From CAWVWD01 sp965662365 (GTDB taxonomy: Bacteria > Bacteroidota > Bacteroidia > Chitinophagales > Saprospiraceae), in the NCBI GenBank assembly GCA_965662365.1, contig CBFIHR010000013.1, forward strand, positions 6,332-70,331: a stretch of 64,000 nucleotides of DNA, in the 5' to 3' direction. The notes under the pieces are model-generated. The model was not told where the DNA came from and ran no database searches. It was given only the letters and a program-made list of their open reading frames with translations. This document shows positions 24,778 through 33,722 of this stretch, in pieces (the stretch's first letter is position 1; each line of letters begins with the position of its first letter). Both the position numbers and the translations under genes were made by a program.

Positions 24778-27700
24778 TTAATTATCTGAATTATCGACAC
24801 TTACACTTGCTTTGCCCGATAATCGACTGAACAAATTATTCATTCTACTGGTCATTCGGTAAGCTAACCAATACATGACCGGTACAATTACCAAAGTCAA
24901 GAAAGTCGCAAACGTCAAACCGTAAATTACCGTCCAAGACATTGGTCCCCAGAAGGCGACATTATCACCACCAATAAATATTTGTGGATCAAAGTCCGAA
25001 ATCAATGTTGAGAAGTTGATATTCAAACCGATTGCTAAAGGTACTAAGCCTAAAATCGTTGTAATCGCAGTCAATAATACTGGACGCAAACGAGTCTTAC
25101 CTGCATGAACGATACTTAATCGAACATTTTCTTTGTCTAATTCTTGACTTTCGGCTAATCCTAATTCTTCTCGCTTCCGTTTTCGAGTCAATTCGACATA
25201 ATCAATTAATACAATCGCATTATTTACTACGACACCAGCCAATGAAATAATACCGACACCAGTCATGATTAATACGAAGTCCATTCCCGAAATCACGTAA
25301 CCCAAGAATACACCAATCAAACTCAACAAAATTGATAATAAAATGATAAACGGCGATACAATCGAATTAAACTGCGATACGATAATGATAAAAATAGCAA
25401 ATAAAGCAATTGTAAATGCTGTTGATAAAAACGCCATATTTTCAGCCTGTTCCTCTTGTTCACCTGTGAACTTGTAAGAATATCCCTCTGGCATATCATA
25501 ATCTTCCATCACCAATTTAATCTCATTCACCACTTCGTTACCATTCGCATCCGCTTCTAAGTTAGAGAAAACCGTAATTGCTCGTTCTGTATCTTTTCGC
25601 TTGATCGAGGTATAAGTCGTTGAATATTCAATTTTAGCAACCGCCGAGATCGGCACTTGTGCAATTCGACCATTACCAGGATTACGAAACGTAATCGGTT
25701 GATTCATCAATGCTTCGATTCTGTTTCTGTACTTTTTGCTTAGGCGAATAAAAATCGGATACTCATCATCACCCACTTTCAAATCCGTCACTTCATTTCC
25801 ATAAATAGACGAACGCAACGCAAACCCAATATCACGAGTAGAAATACCGTAACGACGTGCGGCTTCTCTATCTACTTCGATTAATAATTGTGGTTTTGCC
25901 AATTTTACATCTGCTTGTAACTCTTCAATTCCATCAATTTTCTTAGAGTTGATATACTTGATAACATCTGTTGATAATTGCGATAGTTTATCAATATCCT
26001 CTCCCTGAATTTCAATATTAATCGGTTTACCAGTCGGAGGCCCATCCGCATTTTTATCGACCACGATACTTACCCCAGCGTAACCGCCCAAGTTTTCTCG
26101 AAGTTTATCCAAAACTTCGGTTGTGTTAACTCCTTGTCTGTATTCGGGTTGAACAAAAGAAACGGTTACACGAGCCTTGTGCGGTGTTGTTCCTCCATCG
26201 CCCGAAGGTTGTCCTGGGTCACCAGTTCCCTCACCGATTTGTGTCAATACAGCATCGACCGCCACTTTATAAGGTTCGATGGTTTTGGTTACTTTTTCTT
26301 CAATTTCCTTTGTTAATTCGTTCGTTTCCTCAATATCTGTCCCGAACGGCATTTCAACAAAAACGTTGATGTATTGCGGAGGTGTTACAGGGAAGAAAAT
26401 CACTTTTGGCATAAATGCACCTAATAACATAAATGCACCGATGAATAAAGCAATTGTCCCTGCAAAGAAGAAAACTGGATTTTTGCCTCTTAATGCAAAA
26501 CGAATAAATCTATCGTAAGCATTTTCTAATAATGGTAAAAATGAATTTTGGAAGGTAAAAGACGCTGGCCGTAATACATAGAAATTCAAAATGCTTAATC
26601 CGACAACGATTCCAAATAGATTCCGCATCGTCGTATTGCCTGCAAAGGCAAATAAAATCGCCATCACCGCCAAAACTCCTGTGAAAACCCAAAAGTTTTT
26701 GACCTTTCGGCTTCTCCCCTCTTTTGTTTCAGCTTTTTCATCAATTTTCATAAATCTTGATGTAAAAACTGGATTGAAAACCAAGGCAACAATCAACGAA
26801 GAAAACAAAACGATAATTAATGTAAATGGCAAAGCAAACATAAAACTACCAATGATACCTGGCCAAAATGCCAACGGTACAAAGGCTGCCAAAGTCGTTG
26901 CCGTTGAAGCGATAATTGCGGTCGCTACTTCTCCAGTTCCTTTCTTAGCGGCTTCTCTCGGCGAATATCCTTCTTGCATATATCGGTAGATGTTTTCTAC
27001 CACCACAATCGCATTATCTACCAAAAGTCCTAAGGCTAAAATCAGGGAAAATAAAACCATCAGGTTCAGTACGATTCCCATAATATTTAGAATCATAATT
27101 CCCATCAACATAGATAACGGAATGGCGATTCCGACGAAAGTCGCATTACGAATACCTAAGAAAAATAGTAAAACTAATACCACTAAAATTACCCCTGAAA
27201 TGATACTGTTTTCTAATTCAGAAACCTGTTTACGAATCTGAATAGATTGATCATTAAAAAGAAAAACTTTTAGGTCTTCAGGTAATTTTTCAACTTTTGC
27301 TTTTTCTACAATGTCTTTAATCTTATCCGAAGCGTCTAATAAATTATAACCAGCACGCTTGACAACATCTAAAGAAACCACTGGTAATTGATCCGAACGA
27401 GCGTAACTCGTCGCATCTTTATAGCCCAAACTTACCTCCGCAATATCACGAAGATAAACAGGATTCATATTTTCACTTTTGACGATAATATCGTTGATTT
27501 GCTTGACATTTTCAAACTGTCCAACTACACGAATATCTCGCTTAAAACCATTCGACTCGATTTCACCACCAGAAATTGTGATATTTTCTGCCCGAATCGC
27601 CTGTTCTACGTCATAAAAACTAATTTGTACGGCTTGCATTTTCTGCAAATCCATATCAATTTTCACTTCTCTTTCTAACGCACCTTTAATCTCTACTTTT

Positions 27701-28248
27701 GAAACTTCCGTTAATGCTTCAATTTCATCTTCGAGATATTCCGCATAATTTCTCAATTCATCTACCGAAAACTCTCCCGATAAATTCACAGCCACAATTG
27801 GAAATTCAGAGAAATTAATATCAAAAACATTTGGGTCACGAGGTAAATCTTGTGGCAAATCGCCTTTCGCCTTATCGACCGCATCTTTGACATCTTGCAA
27901 AGCGTCCGGAACATCAACATCCGTTTCAAACTCTACGATGACATTCGAGTAACCTTGTGCAGAAGTCGATTTGATTTCCTTAACACCAGTGATAGATTTG
28001 ATTTCGTTCTCAATCGGTTTAGAAATCACGTCTTCAATATCTGCTGCGGAGTTTCCAGGATAAACCGTACTCACGTAAATCGTCGGAATAACAACTTCTG
28101 GAAACAATTCCTTTGGCATCGATCGGTAACTATTCCAACCAAAAATCCCAATCATAATGACCAAAAGGAACATACTGGTTCGGTTATCAACTGCAAAATC
28201 TGTCAGTTTGAAGTTCCGAAATACTTTCTTATTATTTTGATTGTCCAT
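24778..28248 (-). CDS. RND-family efflux transporter, inner-membrane permease
   Basis: 1156 residues, AcrB/HAE1-type architecture: helix 1 (LLVIMIGIFGWNSY), a first porter domain, helices 2-6, a second porter domain and helices 7-12. The relay position in helix 4 reads GLLVDNAIVVVEN, with one aspartate where AcrB has two. The helix-10 region reads GVVVNNAIVLIDY, without the AcrB lysine. About 100 residues between helices 6 and 7 (about residues 500-600) contain two extra hydrophobic helices, which explains the length above the usual 1030-1050. It forms a tripartite pump with the adaptor and TolC-like genes upstream. The substrate is unknown. Confidence 0.93.
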   Translation of the reverse strand: MDNQNNKKVFRNFKLTDFAVDNRTSMFLLVIMIGIFGWNSYRSMPKELFPEVVIPTIYVSTVYPGNSAADIEDVISKPIENEIKSITGVKEIKSTSAQGYSNVIVEFETDVDVPDALQDVKDAVDKAKGDLPQDLPRDPNVFDINFSEFPIVAVNLSGEFSVDELRNYAEYLEDEIEALTEVSKVEIKGALEREVKIDMDLQKMQAVQISFYDVEQAIRAENITISGGEIESNGFKRDIRVVGQFENVKQINDIIVKSENMNPVYLRDIAEVSLGYKDATSYARSDQLPVVSLDVVKRAGYNLLDASDKIKDIVEKAKVEKLPEDLKVFLFNDQSIQIRKQVSELENSIISGVILVVLVLLFFLGIRNATFVGIAIPLSMLMGIMILNIMGIVLNLMVLFSLILALGLLVDNAIVVVENIYRYMQEGYSPREAAKKGTGEVATAIIASTATTLAAFVPLAFWPGIIGSFMFALPFTLIIVLFSSLIVALVFNPVFTSRFMKIDEKAETKEGRSRKVKNFWVFTGVLAVMAILFAFAGNTTMRNLFGIVVGLSILNFYVLRPASFTFQNSFLPLLENAYDRFIRFALRGKNPVFFFAGTIALFIGAFMLLGAFMPKVIFFPVTPPQYINVFVEMPFGTDIEETNELTKEIEEKVTKTIEPYKVAVDAVLTQIGEGTGDPGQPSGDGGTTPHKARVTVSFVQPEYRQGVNTTEVLDKLRENLGGYAGVSIVVDKNADGPPTGKPINIEIQGEDIDKLSQLSTDVIKYINSKKIDGIEELQADVKLAKPQLLIEVDREAARRYGISTRDIGFALRSSIYGNEVTDLKVGDDEYPIFIRLSKKYRNRIEALMNQPITFRNPGNGRIAQVPISAVAKIEYSTTYTSIKRKDTERAITVFSNLEADANGNEVVNEIKLVMEDYDMPEGYSYKFTGEQEEQAENMAFLSTAFTIALFAIFIIIVSQFNSIVSPFIILLSILLSLIGVFLGYVISGMDFVLIMTGVGIISLAGVVVNNAIVLIDYVELTRKRKREELGLAESQELDKENVRLSIVHAGKTRLRPVLLTAITTILGLVPLAIGLNINFSTLISDFDPQIFIGGDNVAFWGPMSWTVIYGLTFATFLTLVIVPVMYWLAYRMTSRMNNLFSRLSGKASVSVDNSDN

Positions 28249-28256
28249 TTTCTTTT

Positions 28257-28403
28257 TAGTGATTAGTGATTGATGATTAGTTTCTTAGTGATTCATTTAC
28301 TATGATTAATTGTTGACAGATTTTACATAGCACTTCTACTACACAACTTTCTGAAAACTAATTACGAATCACTCACTACTAATCACGAATCACTAAGAAA
28401 CTA
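28257..28403. repeat. Inverted spacer repeat, TAATCAC-type, with exact 17-bp arms
   Basis: The spacer between the adaptor and permease genes consists mainly of degenerate copies of TAGTGATTNATGATTAGT. The outer arms TAGTTTCTTAGTGATTC (28278-28294) and GAATCACTAAGAAACTA (28387-28403) are exact inverted copies. The right arm runs into the adaptor stop codon. Confidence 0.7.
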
Positions 28404-29552
28404 CTTCACCTCGATTAACTCACCGTCTTTTAAATCTCTCGCTCCTTTGATAATAAAGGTTTCATCGCCAGTTAGACCTTCTGAAATGTACGTTTCGCCT
28501 TGATACGTTTCAGAAATAGTTACATAAACTTTTTTGGCTACCGTACCTTTTTCGTCTTTATCTTCCACAAAAACATAGCTTTTTCCACTCACTTCTTGCT
28601 GAATTAATTCCGATGGTAAGACCACTGCGTTCTTTTGCTCAAAGTCTTTTAATAAAACAATAGCTAATAAATTTGGCTTCAAGTTACCAGAATTGACCAT
28701 ATCAACTTCTACCTTGAAAGTACGATTCGCAGGGTTGATTTGCTGGCCGATTAAGCTGATTCTTGCTTTCGTTTCTTTGTCTAATGCCGGGAATTTTACC
28801 GTTACAGGTTGTCCTTTTTTGACACTTGATAAGTAAGTTTCAGGAACTTCTGCATGTACCTGTACTCGGCTCAAATTCAAAATCTCTACCAACGGCATTC
28901 CCGGAGAAATCACGTCTCCTTGTTTGACGTAAGTCATCACTACCTCACCCGATGCTGGAGCGTAAATTTTAGATTTGGTCAATTGAAAACGAATCGTTTC
29001 CAAACTTTTCTCCAAGCGTTCCTTTTGATTTTTGGCTTGTAAATACTGCATTTCAGAACCAATATTTTGTTCCCAAAGGCGTTTTTGGCGTTCAAAAGTT
29101 GTATTGGCCAAGTCTAAAGAAGTCTGTAATTCAGCGATTTGCTTATTCACCGATTCCATATCGACAGTTCCGATTAATTGACCTTTGCGAACATTTTGCC
29201 CTTCTTTTAAGTCAAATTTGATTAAACGACCTGCGGCTTCGCTGCTTGCTTTGTAAGTGTTATCTGACTGAACGGTTCCTTGAATTTCGATAAAACGAGC
29301 AAAGTCTTTGCGTTCGATTTTTTCGGTTGTCACCAATGTTCGAGCGTCTTCTTTTGGCGGTTCGATTTTTTCGATTTCCTTTTGCAAATCAGCGACCTCT
29401 TTTTCCAAAATCTTTAATTCCTCTTTTTTCTCTACTAATTCGGCTTTTAACCTTTTTAGTTGATTACCTTCTGCTTTATCTGCAGACTCTTTACCGCCAC
29501 AAGCTACTAAAAACAAGGCAGCACAAAATGTTATAATATTTAGGTATTTCAT
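28401..29552 (-). CDS. HlyD/AcrA-family periplasmic adaptor lipoprotein
   Basis: 383 residues. The lipoprotein signal ends FLVAC (Cys18). A coiled coil follows directly (about 28-70, heptads in LKRLKAELVEKKEELKILEK), unusual in lying before the barrel-sandwich. The lipoyl-like half-motifs (GRLIKFDLKEGQNVRKGQLIG and KIYAPASGEVVMTYVKQGDVI regions) flank the usual alpha-hairpin. A beta-barrel domain and the membrane-proximal domain complete it. It links the RND permease to the TolC-like channel. Genes on both sides encode these partners on the same strand. Confidence 0.92.
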   Translation of the reverse strand: MKYLNIITFCAALFLVACGGKESADKAEGNQLKRLKAELVEKKEELKILEKEVADLQKEIEKIEPPKEDARTLVTTEKIERKDFARFIEIQGTVQSDNTYKASSEAAGRLIKFDLKEGQNVRKGQLIGTVDMESVNKQIAELQTSLDLANTTFERQKRLWEQNIGSEMQYLQAKNQKERLEKSLETIRFQLTKSKIYAPASGEVVMTYVKQGDVISPGMPLVEILNLSRVQVHAEVPETYLSSVKKGQPVTVKFPALDKETKARISLIGQQINPANRTFKVEVDMVNSGNLKPNLLAIVLLKDFEQKNAVVLPSELIQQEVSGKSYVFVEDKDEKGTVAKKVYVTISETYQGETYISEGLTGDETFIIKGARDLKDGELIEVK

Positions 29553-29560
29553 TTATTTAT

Positions 29561-29629
29561 TTAGTGAATAGTGATTATTGATTAGTAATTAGTTTGGGAC
29601 TGATCACTAATCATTAATTACTAAAAGAC
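29561..29629. repeat. TAATCAC-type spacer repeat
   Basis: TTAGTGAATAGTGATTATTG and related units on the left are mirrored by TGATCACTAATCATTAATTA on the right. It fills the whole gap between the adaptor and TolC-like genes. Confidence 0.6.
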
Positions 29630-30948
29630 TATTTTCCTAATGCGATTTCTAATTCGGCTTTCGCCATTAATAGTTCAAATAAGGCTTGAATTTCGTTAGA
29701 TTGCTCGGTGAACAATGCCGTTTCTGCTTGAATCAACTCGAAACTTGAACCAATACCTTCTTTATATTTAATTTTTGTAGTGTTGTAAATGCGTTGTGCT
29801 AAGGCTAAGTTTTCCCGAACATTCGTTACTTTTTCAACAGCATCTCGATATTTGATACGAGCATTTTCCACTTCTAATTTGACGCTTTCTGCGTACTGAT
29901 CACGCTGACGCACCGCCTCTTCTACATCTAACTTTGCACGTTCTACTTTTGCACTACGAGCAAAACCATCAAAAATCGGCACATTCAATTGTAATCCAAC
30001 AACTGCGGTCGGAATCCAAATCGCTGCATCATCAAATAAGTTGTTTCCTTGCAAACTTTGTTGATAAGAACCAAAAGCCGCCAAGTTCGGATAATAACCT
30101 TGTTGCTTTTGAGCGGTCACGTTCATTTCACTCAAATCAATTCCAGTTTTTAACATTCGATAAGTAGCATGATTGTCTAAAACCAGTTTTTCATTGACTT
30201 GTGCGGAAAATCCGTCATTTACTAAGTTTGCTAAAGTTTCAGTGATTTCTAAATCTTGATCCAACGGAAAACCCATCACAAACTTTAAATTATTCATCGC
30301 AATTTCCTTTTGACGTTCCAAACTTTCGGTTTGAGTCGTCAACTGCTTCAAAGACAAAGTCAAGCGATCAATGTCTAATTGTTCTGCAAAACCTTCTTTG
30401 TACAGTTCGGAAGTTTCAAAAAGTAAACGTTCCAAGTTTTTTCGATTGCTATCAATCACCGTTGCCGTTTCATCATAAATCAAAGTCGCCAAATACGCCA
30501 TAGTTACATTGCGTTTGACATCTTGCTTTGCTACTTCGACTTGTTGTTGAGCGAAATTTCTGTAATTTCTTGCTGCTTCCAAACCTGTAAAATAGGATGC
30601 ATCGAACAATAAACTTTGTACTTCTAAAGATGCTGCCAAATTATTTCGTACACCAAACTGTAATTCTAAAAACTCTCCAGAAGGACCACCAAAAACTTCT
30701 GCAGGTACTAATGATCCAGGGATTTGTAAGAAATATTGATAATTAACACCACCTCTTACCGTCGGTAAACCGATAGCACGAGTTTCAATAATCTGCTGGT
30801 CAGCGTCTGAAATTCCGAGTTGTGCGATTTTGACACTCGGATTATTAGATTCGCCATAATTTACAGCTTGTTTTAATGTGAATTTTTGCTGTGCATACGT
30901 TTGTGAAAACATTGTTAAAGCAAAAATTACGAGGTACAGTCGTTTCAT
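29629..30948 (-). CDS. TolC-family outer-membrane efflux channel
   Basis: 439 residues with a signal peptide ending SQTYAQQ. It has two OEP repeats of long amphipathic helices, an early strand region (GGVNYQYFLQIPGSL) and the second-repeat hairpin starting GLQLNVPIFDGFARSAK, typical of TolC homologues. The C terminus (AKAELEIALGK) is the usual end of the last helix. It forms the trimeric outer-membrane duct for the RND pump encoded downstream. Confidence 0.93.
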   Translation of the reverse strand: MKRLYLVIFALTMFSQTYAQQKFTLKQAVNYGESNNPSVKIAQLGISDADQQIIETRAIGLPTVRGGVNYQYFLQIPGSLVPAEVFGGPSGEFLELQFGVRNNLAASLEVQSLLFDASYFTGLEAARNYRNFAQQQVEVAKQDVKRNVTMAYLATLIYDETATVIDSNRKNLERLLFETSELYKEGFAEQLDIDRLTLSLKQLTTQTESLERQKEIAMNNLKFVMGFPLDQDLEITETLANLVNDGFSAQVNEKLVLDNHATYRMLKTGIDLSEMNVTAQKQQGYYPNLAAFGSYQQSLQGNNLFDDAAIWIPTAVVGLQLNVPIFDGFARSAKVERAKLDVEEAVRQRDQYAESVKLEVENARIKYRDAVEKVTNVRENLALAQRIYNTTKIKYKEGIGSSFELIQAETALFTEQSNEIQALFELLMAKAELEIALGK

Positions 30949-30962
30949 ATTTTTTTACCTGT

Positions 30963-31045
30963 CCCGAAGTCTCGGGAGTGATTAGTGATTCATGATTCGT
31001 AATTAGTGTGACACACAACTAACCGCTAATCAAGAATCGCTAAAA
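30963..31045. repeat. CCCGAAGTCTCGGG hairpin plus TAATCAC-type repeat
   Basis: CCCGA-AGTC-TCGGG (30963-30976) is followed by GTGATTAGTGATTCATGATT and, on the right, CTAATCAAGAATCGCTAA. A variant of the first element (CCCGAAGTCTCAGG) lies at 49891-49904. Confidence 0.6.
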
Positions 31046-31047
31046 AA

Positions 31048-31653
31048 CTAATTACTAATATTATATTTTTCAAATAATTCAATTCCTTGAGTTGTCATAA
31101 TTCCATATAAATGATAAGTCATCGCATTCTTATGGATTTGCGAAATCGTGTATTCCCCTACTGGAAAAAGATTTTTATCTACTACCAAATCTATTCTGCC
31201 GATGTATAACTTTGCGATGATATCGGCATTCAAATTTGGGCGATACAATCCTTGTTGCATACCATTTTCGATATTTTCTTTTATCGACCGATAAGTATGT
31301 TCAAAATGTAAAGACTCCATCAACTCCCAGCCTTTCGCATAGTACTTCTGCAAATCATAAATAACCGTAGGATTCACTCGTTGTAGCAATTCACTCACAT
31401 ATTGACTAATCTGCATCATTTCATCTATCGCATCTTTCGCATTTTTGTGAATGATAATCATCGCCTCTTTTTCCTCCGTAATGTGGGTAACCATCACTTT
31501 TTGTATCAAGTCTGCCTTATTATTCACATGTTGATACAAAGTTTTCTTAGAAATTCCGAGGTTTCTCGCCACTTCATCCATGCTGATACTTTTGATACCA
31601 TATTGCATGAACATTTCTCCCGCTTTTGTTACTATTTTTTTCCCAATATCCAT
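31048..31653 (-). CDS. TetR/AcrR-family transcriptional regulator
   Basis: 201 residues. The N-terminal helix-turn-helix is clear (SISMDEVARNLGISKKTLYQ, about residues 22-42, followed by HVNNKADLI). The ligand-binding C-terminal domain is diverse, as usual. It is the first gene of the operon containing the TolC-like, adaptor and RND genes, which suggests it controls the pump and itself. Its own promoter carries a dyad at the -33 position (31702-31731). Confidence 0.92.
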   Translation of the reverse strand: MDIGKKIVTKAGEMFMQYGIKSISMDEVARNLGISKKTLYQHVNNKADLIQKVMVTHITEEKEAMIIIHKNAKDAIDEMMQISQYVSELLQRVNPTVIYDLQKYYAKGWELMESLHFEHTYRSIKENIENGMQQGLYRPNLNADIIAKLYIGRIDLVVDKNLFPVGEYTISQIHKNAMTYHLYGIMTTQGIELFEKYNISN

Positions 31654-31680
31654 CTACTACATTTCATTCAATTAGTGCCG

Positions 31681-31731
31681 CAAAAGTACACCGTAAAACC
31701 ATGGAAACAAATTTTAGTTTAAAAGTTTCCA
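31681..31731 (-). promoter_or_regulatory. Efflux operon promoter with overlapping TetR-type operator
   Basis: On the minus strand, TTTG (31711-31708), 19 bases, TACTTTTG (31688-31681): an ideal Bacteroidota promoter. TGGAAAC (31702-31708) and GTTTCCA (31725-31731) form an inverted repeat with 16 bases between the arms. It covers the -33 element, the expected place for an autorepressor. Confidence 0.7.
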
Positions 31732-32037
31732 AAGTTTTTTCTATGTTAACTATTTGATAATCAACACTTAATTTTAAGTAAAATTATTTTGTAGTAGGAA
31801 AATCTAAGAAATAATGAATTATAGTATAATAATTCGGCTGTCAATTCGAAATGAGTTATTTTATTGGGATTTCAATATTTTTATTCTTCATTAAAATGAT
31901 TTCATAATCCTTACTTTTTCATCTTAATTTCTTTGCAACATCGTAAAGGATTTAAATATCTATTAAGTAATCTTGTTCAAAATCTATTGCACTTTCCGTA
32001 AAAATAATTGTCTAAACAACAAAAAATCATCAAAAAA
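31732..32037. other. Intergenic, nothing recognised
   Basis: AT-rich, about 300 bases. No open frame, terminator with T run, or consensus promoter was found. Upstream side of the efflux operon and downstream side of the lysozyme gene. Confidence 0.4.
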
Positions 32038-32760
32038 TCAAGGAATAATAAACTGCTTCAGCTCGTCTTTAGAACCCGAAAATACATTCAAATCCACCGC
32101 ACCATTGATGCCATTCACTCGACCTCGATTCGTATATTGCCAAAAATGCCACTCTTTTCCATTAACCAGTTTTGGTCGAGGCCAAACCGTATAAGCCGCC
32201 ACCCAAACCGTATAATCATCAAAATTTCCATCGACATATTCCTCAAACCAATTTTTATTCACATACAAAATCGGCTTTACGCCGTAATGTTTTTCAATGA
32301 TTTTTAACCAATTTTTCGCCCCTTTAATAACGATTTTTTTCGGTCGATTATCGTTCACTTCCAAATCCAAAACTGGCGGAAAATCCCCCGATGACAACTT
32401 CACCGTTCTGATAAAATGCCTCGCCTGAACCGCCGAAGCGACCGAAGGTCGATAGAAATGATACGCTCCACGAATGATATTTTTATCCTTAGCCGCTCGC
32501 CAGTTGAGTTCAAAATTTGGATCCCGAAAATATCCTCCTTCTGTCGCTTTTATAAACACGAAATCAATCGAAGCTTTTTTGACCTCATTCCAGTTAATCT
32601 GTTTTTGGTGATGCGACACATCAATTCCATGTACTTCAAACCCTGCAATACGAGCCACTACACCTCGTTGATATAAATATTGTCGAACTTGTCGATAAGT
32701 AATGACGACTATAATGAACACGATTAATGCAACGATTAACCGCTTATAACTTTGCTTCAT
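32038..32760 (-). CDS. Glycoside hydrolase family 25 lysozyme, membrane-anchored
   Basis: 240 residues. One N-terminal membrane helix (LIVALIVFIIVVITY) is followed by a GH25 domain. The catalytic region opens with GIDVSHHQKQINW (Asp of DVSHHQ), and IDFVFIKATEGGYFRDP and IIRGAYHFYRP follow, all family hallmarks. A further acidic segment, FPPVLDLEVND, holds the second conserved acid pair. These enzymes cut the beta-1,4 bond between MurNAc and GlcNAc of peptidoglycan. The uncleaved anchor suggests a periplasmic housekeeping role rather than secretion. Confidence 0.92.
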   Translation of the reverse strand: MKQSYKRLIVALIVFIIVVITYRQVRQYLYQRGVVARIAGFEVHGIDVSHHQKQINWNEVKKASIDFVFIKATEGGYFRDPNFELNWRAAKDKNIIRGAYHFYRPSVASAVQARHFIRTVKLSSGDFPPVLDLEVNDNRPKKIVIKGAKNWLKIIEKHYGVKPILYVNKNWFEEYVDGNFDDYTVWVAAYTVWPRPKLVNGKEWHFWQYTNRGRVNGINGAVDLNVFSGSKDELKQFIIP

Positions 32761-32856
32761 TTTATTTTTATTTAATCATAGGTTTCGTCCAGCCAAGTTT
32801 ACCTACAAAAAAGGCTTATAATTGACCAATACAGACAAACCCGATAGAACGCAGTT

Positions 32857-33651
32857 TTATGTGATTACAAATTCTATAAAATCCCTAATTAGCACCTGCG
32901 TCTTTTCCTTCGCTTCGAACATACCCATGTGTCCGACTTCGTCTAATATTTGAACATCAGTTACGTTAGCTAACGCACACATTTTCAAACTACTATCATA
33001 CGGAACAGCGTTGTCTTGTTTACCAATAATCAATAAAATAGGAACACTTGAATTTTCCAAAACATTGGCTCGATTCGGACGATTTATCATGGCTTTCAGT
33101 GCATTCGTAATCCCTTTTTCAGGATAAGCCGTTGCGTCATCAATCATTTTTGCGACTAAATCCAAATTTTCCTTACGGAAATTATCAGAAAACAAATTTG
33201 GAATCATTTGACCTAAAAACGGAGCGTTTCCATGTCGCTCTATAAATTTAATCGTTTTTCGTCTATTCGCTTTCTTCTCTTCGGTATCAGCGAACGGATG
33301 CGAATGAAACAAGCAAAAACCGGACAACAGCTCGGGAAAATATTCGGCGAAAGCCAAAGTCGTATAACCACCCATCGAGTGACCTACCATAATGCAGTCC
33401 GTAATTTTTAAATCGTCCAGCACTTTTTTTATTGCTTTCGCAAAATGATAGATAGTAGCTTCCTCTTGCACCGCAGACCGACCAAAACCTGGTAAATCTA
33501 TCGAGATTACTTGATGCGTTTCTGCAAAAGGTGGAATAAATGCGTTCCACATCGTGCTATCTTCACAGAAGCCATGTACGAAAACTAATGGAAAGCCTTC
33601 GCCTTGCGTTTGGTAGAATACTGGTTGTTGATTGAACTTGGTAAATGGCAT
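32857..33651 (-). CDS. Alpha/beta-hydrolase
   Basis: 264 residues from the ATG at 33651. An in-frame start at 33693 lies in a GTGTGAGGTGT-type spacer repeat and would add an unnatural MNLTPHTLHFIHLK leader. The nucleophile elbow is GHSMGG (MVGHSMGGYTTLAFAE), the oxyanion region is VFVHGFCEDSTMW, and the final His is in DEVGHMGMFE. The acid is probably in IGKQDNAVPYDSS. This is the general esterase/lipase-like fold; the substrate is unknown. It follows the lipid A genes and the ABC ATPase on the same strand and may be co-transcribed. Confidence 0.88.
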   Translation of the reverse strand: MPFTKFNQQPVFYQTQGEGFPLVFVHGFCEDSTMWNAFIPPFAETHQVISIDLPGFGRSAVQEEATIYHFAKAIKKVLDDLKITDCIMVGHSMGGYTTLAFAEYFPELLSGFCLFHSHPFADTEEKKANRRKTIKFIERHGNAPFLGQMIPNLFSDNFRKENLDLVAKMIDDATAYPEKGITNALKAMINRPNRANVLENSSVPILLIIGKQDNAVPYDSSLKMCALANVTDVQILDEVGHMGMFEAKEKTQVLIRDFIEFVIT

Positions 33652-33659
33652 TTTTAGAT

Positions 33660-33722
33660 GTATGAAGTGTAAAGTGTGAGGTGTTAGGTTCATTCACACT
33701 TTACACCTCAAACTTCACACTT
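33660..33722. repeat. GTGTAAAGTGTGAGGTGT-type inverted spacer repeat
   Basis: AAGTGTAAAGTGTGAGGTGT on the left and ACACTTTACACCTCAAACTT on the right are near-perfect inverted copies built from a unit of about 8 bases. It fills the gap between the ABC ATPase and the hydrolase. A shorter relative (TTAGGTGTAAGGTGTAGGAC) lies near 4727-4746. Confidence 0.65.

Noticed and set aside
26591..26989. Plus-strand open frame of 132 codons
   Set aside because: Antisense of the RND permease; no motifs.
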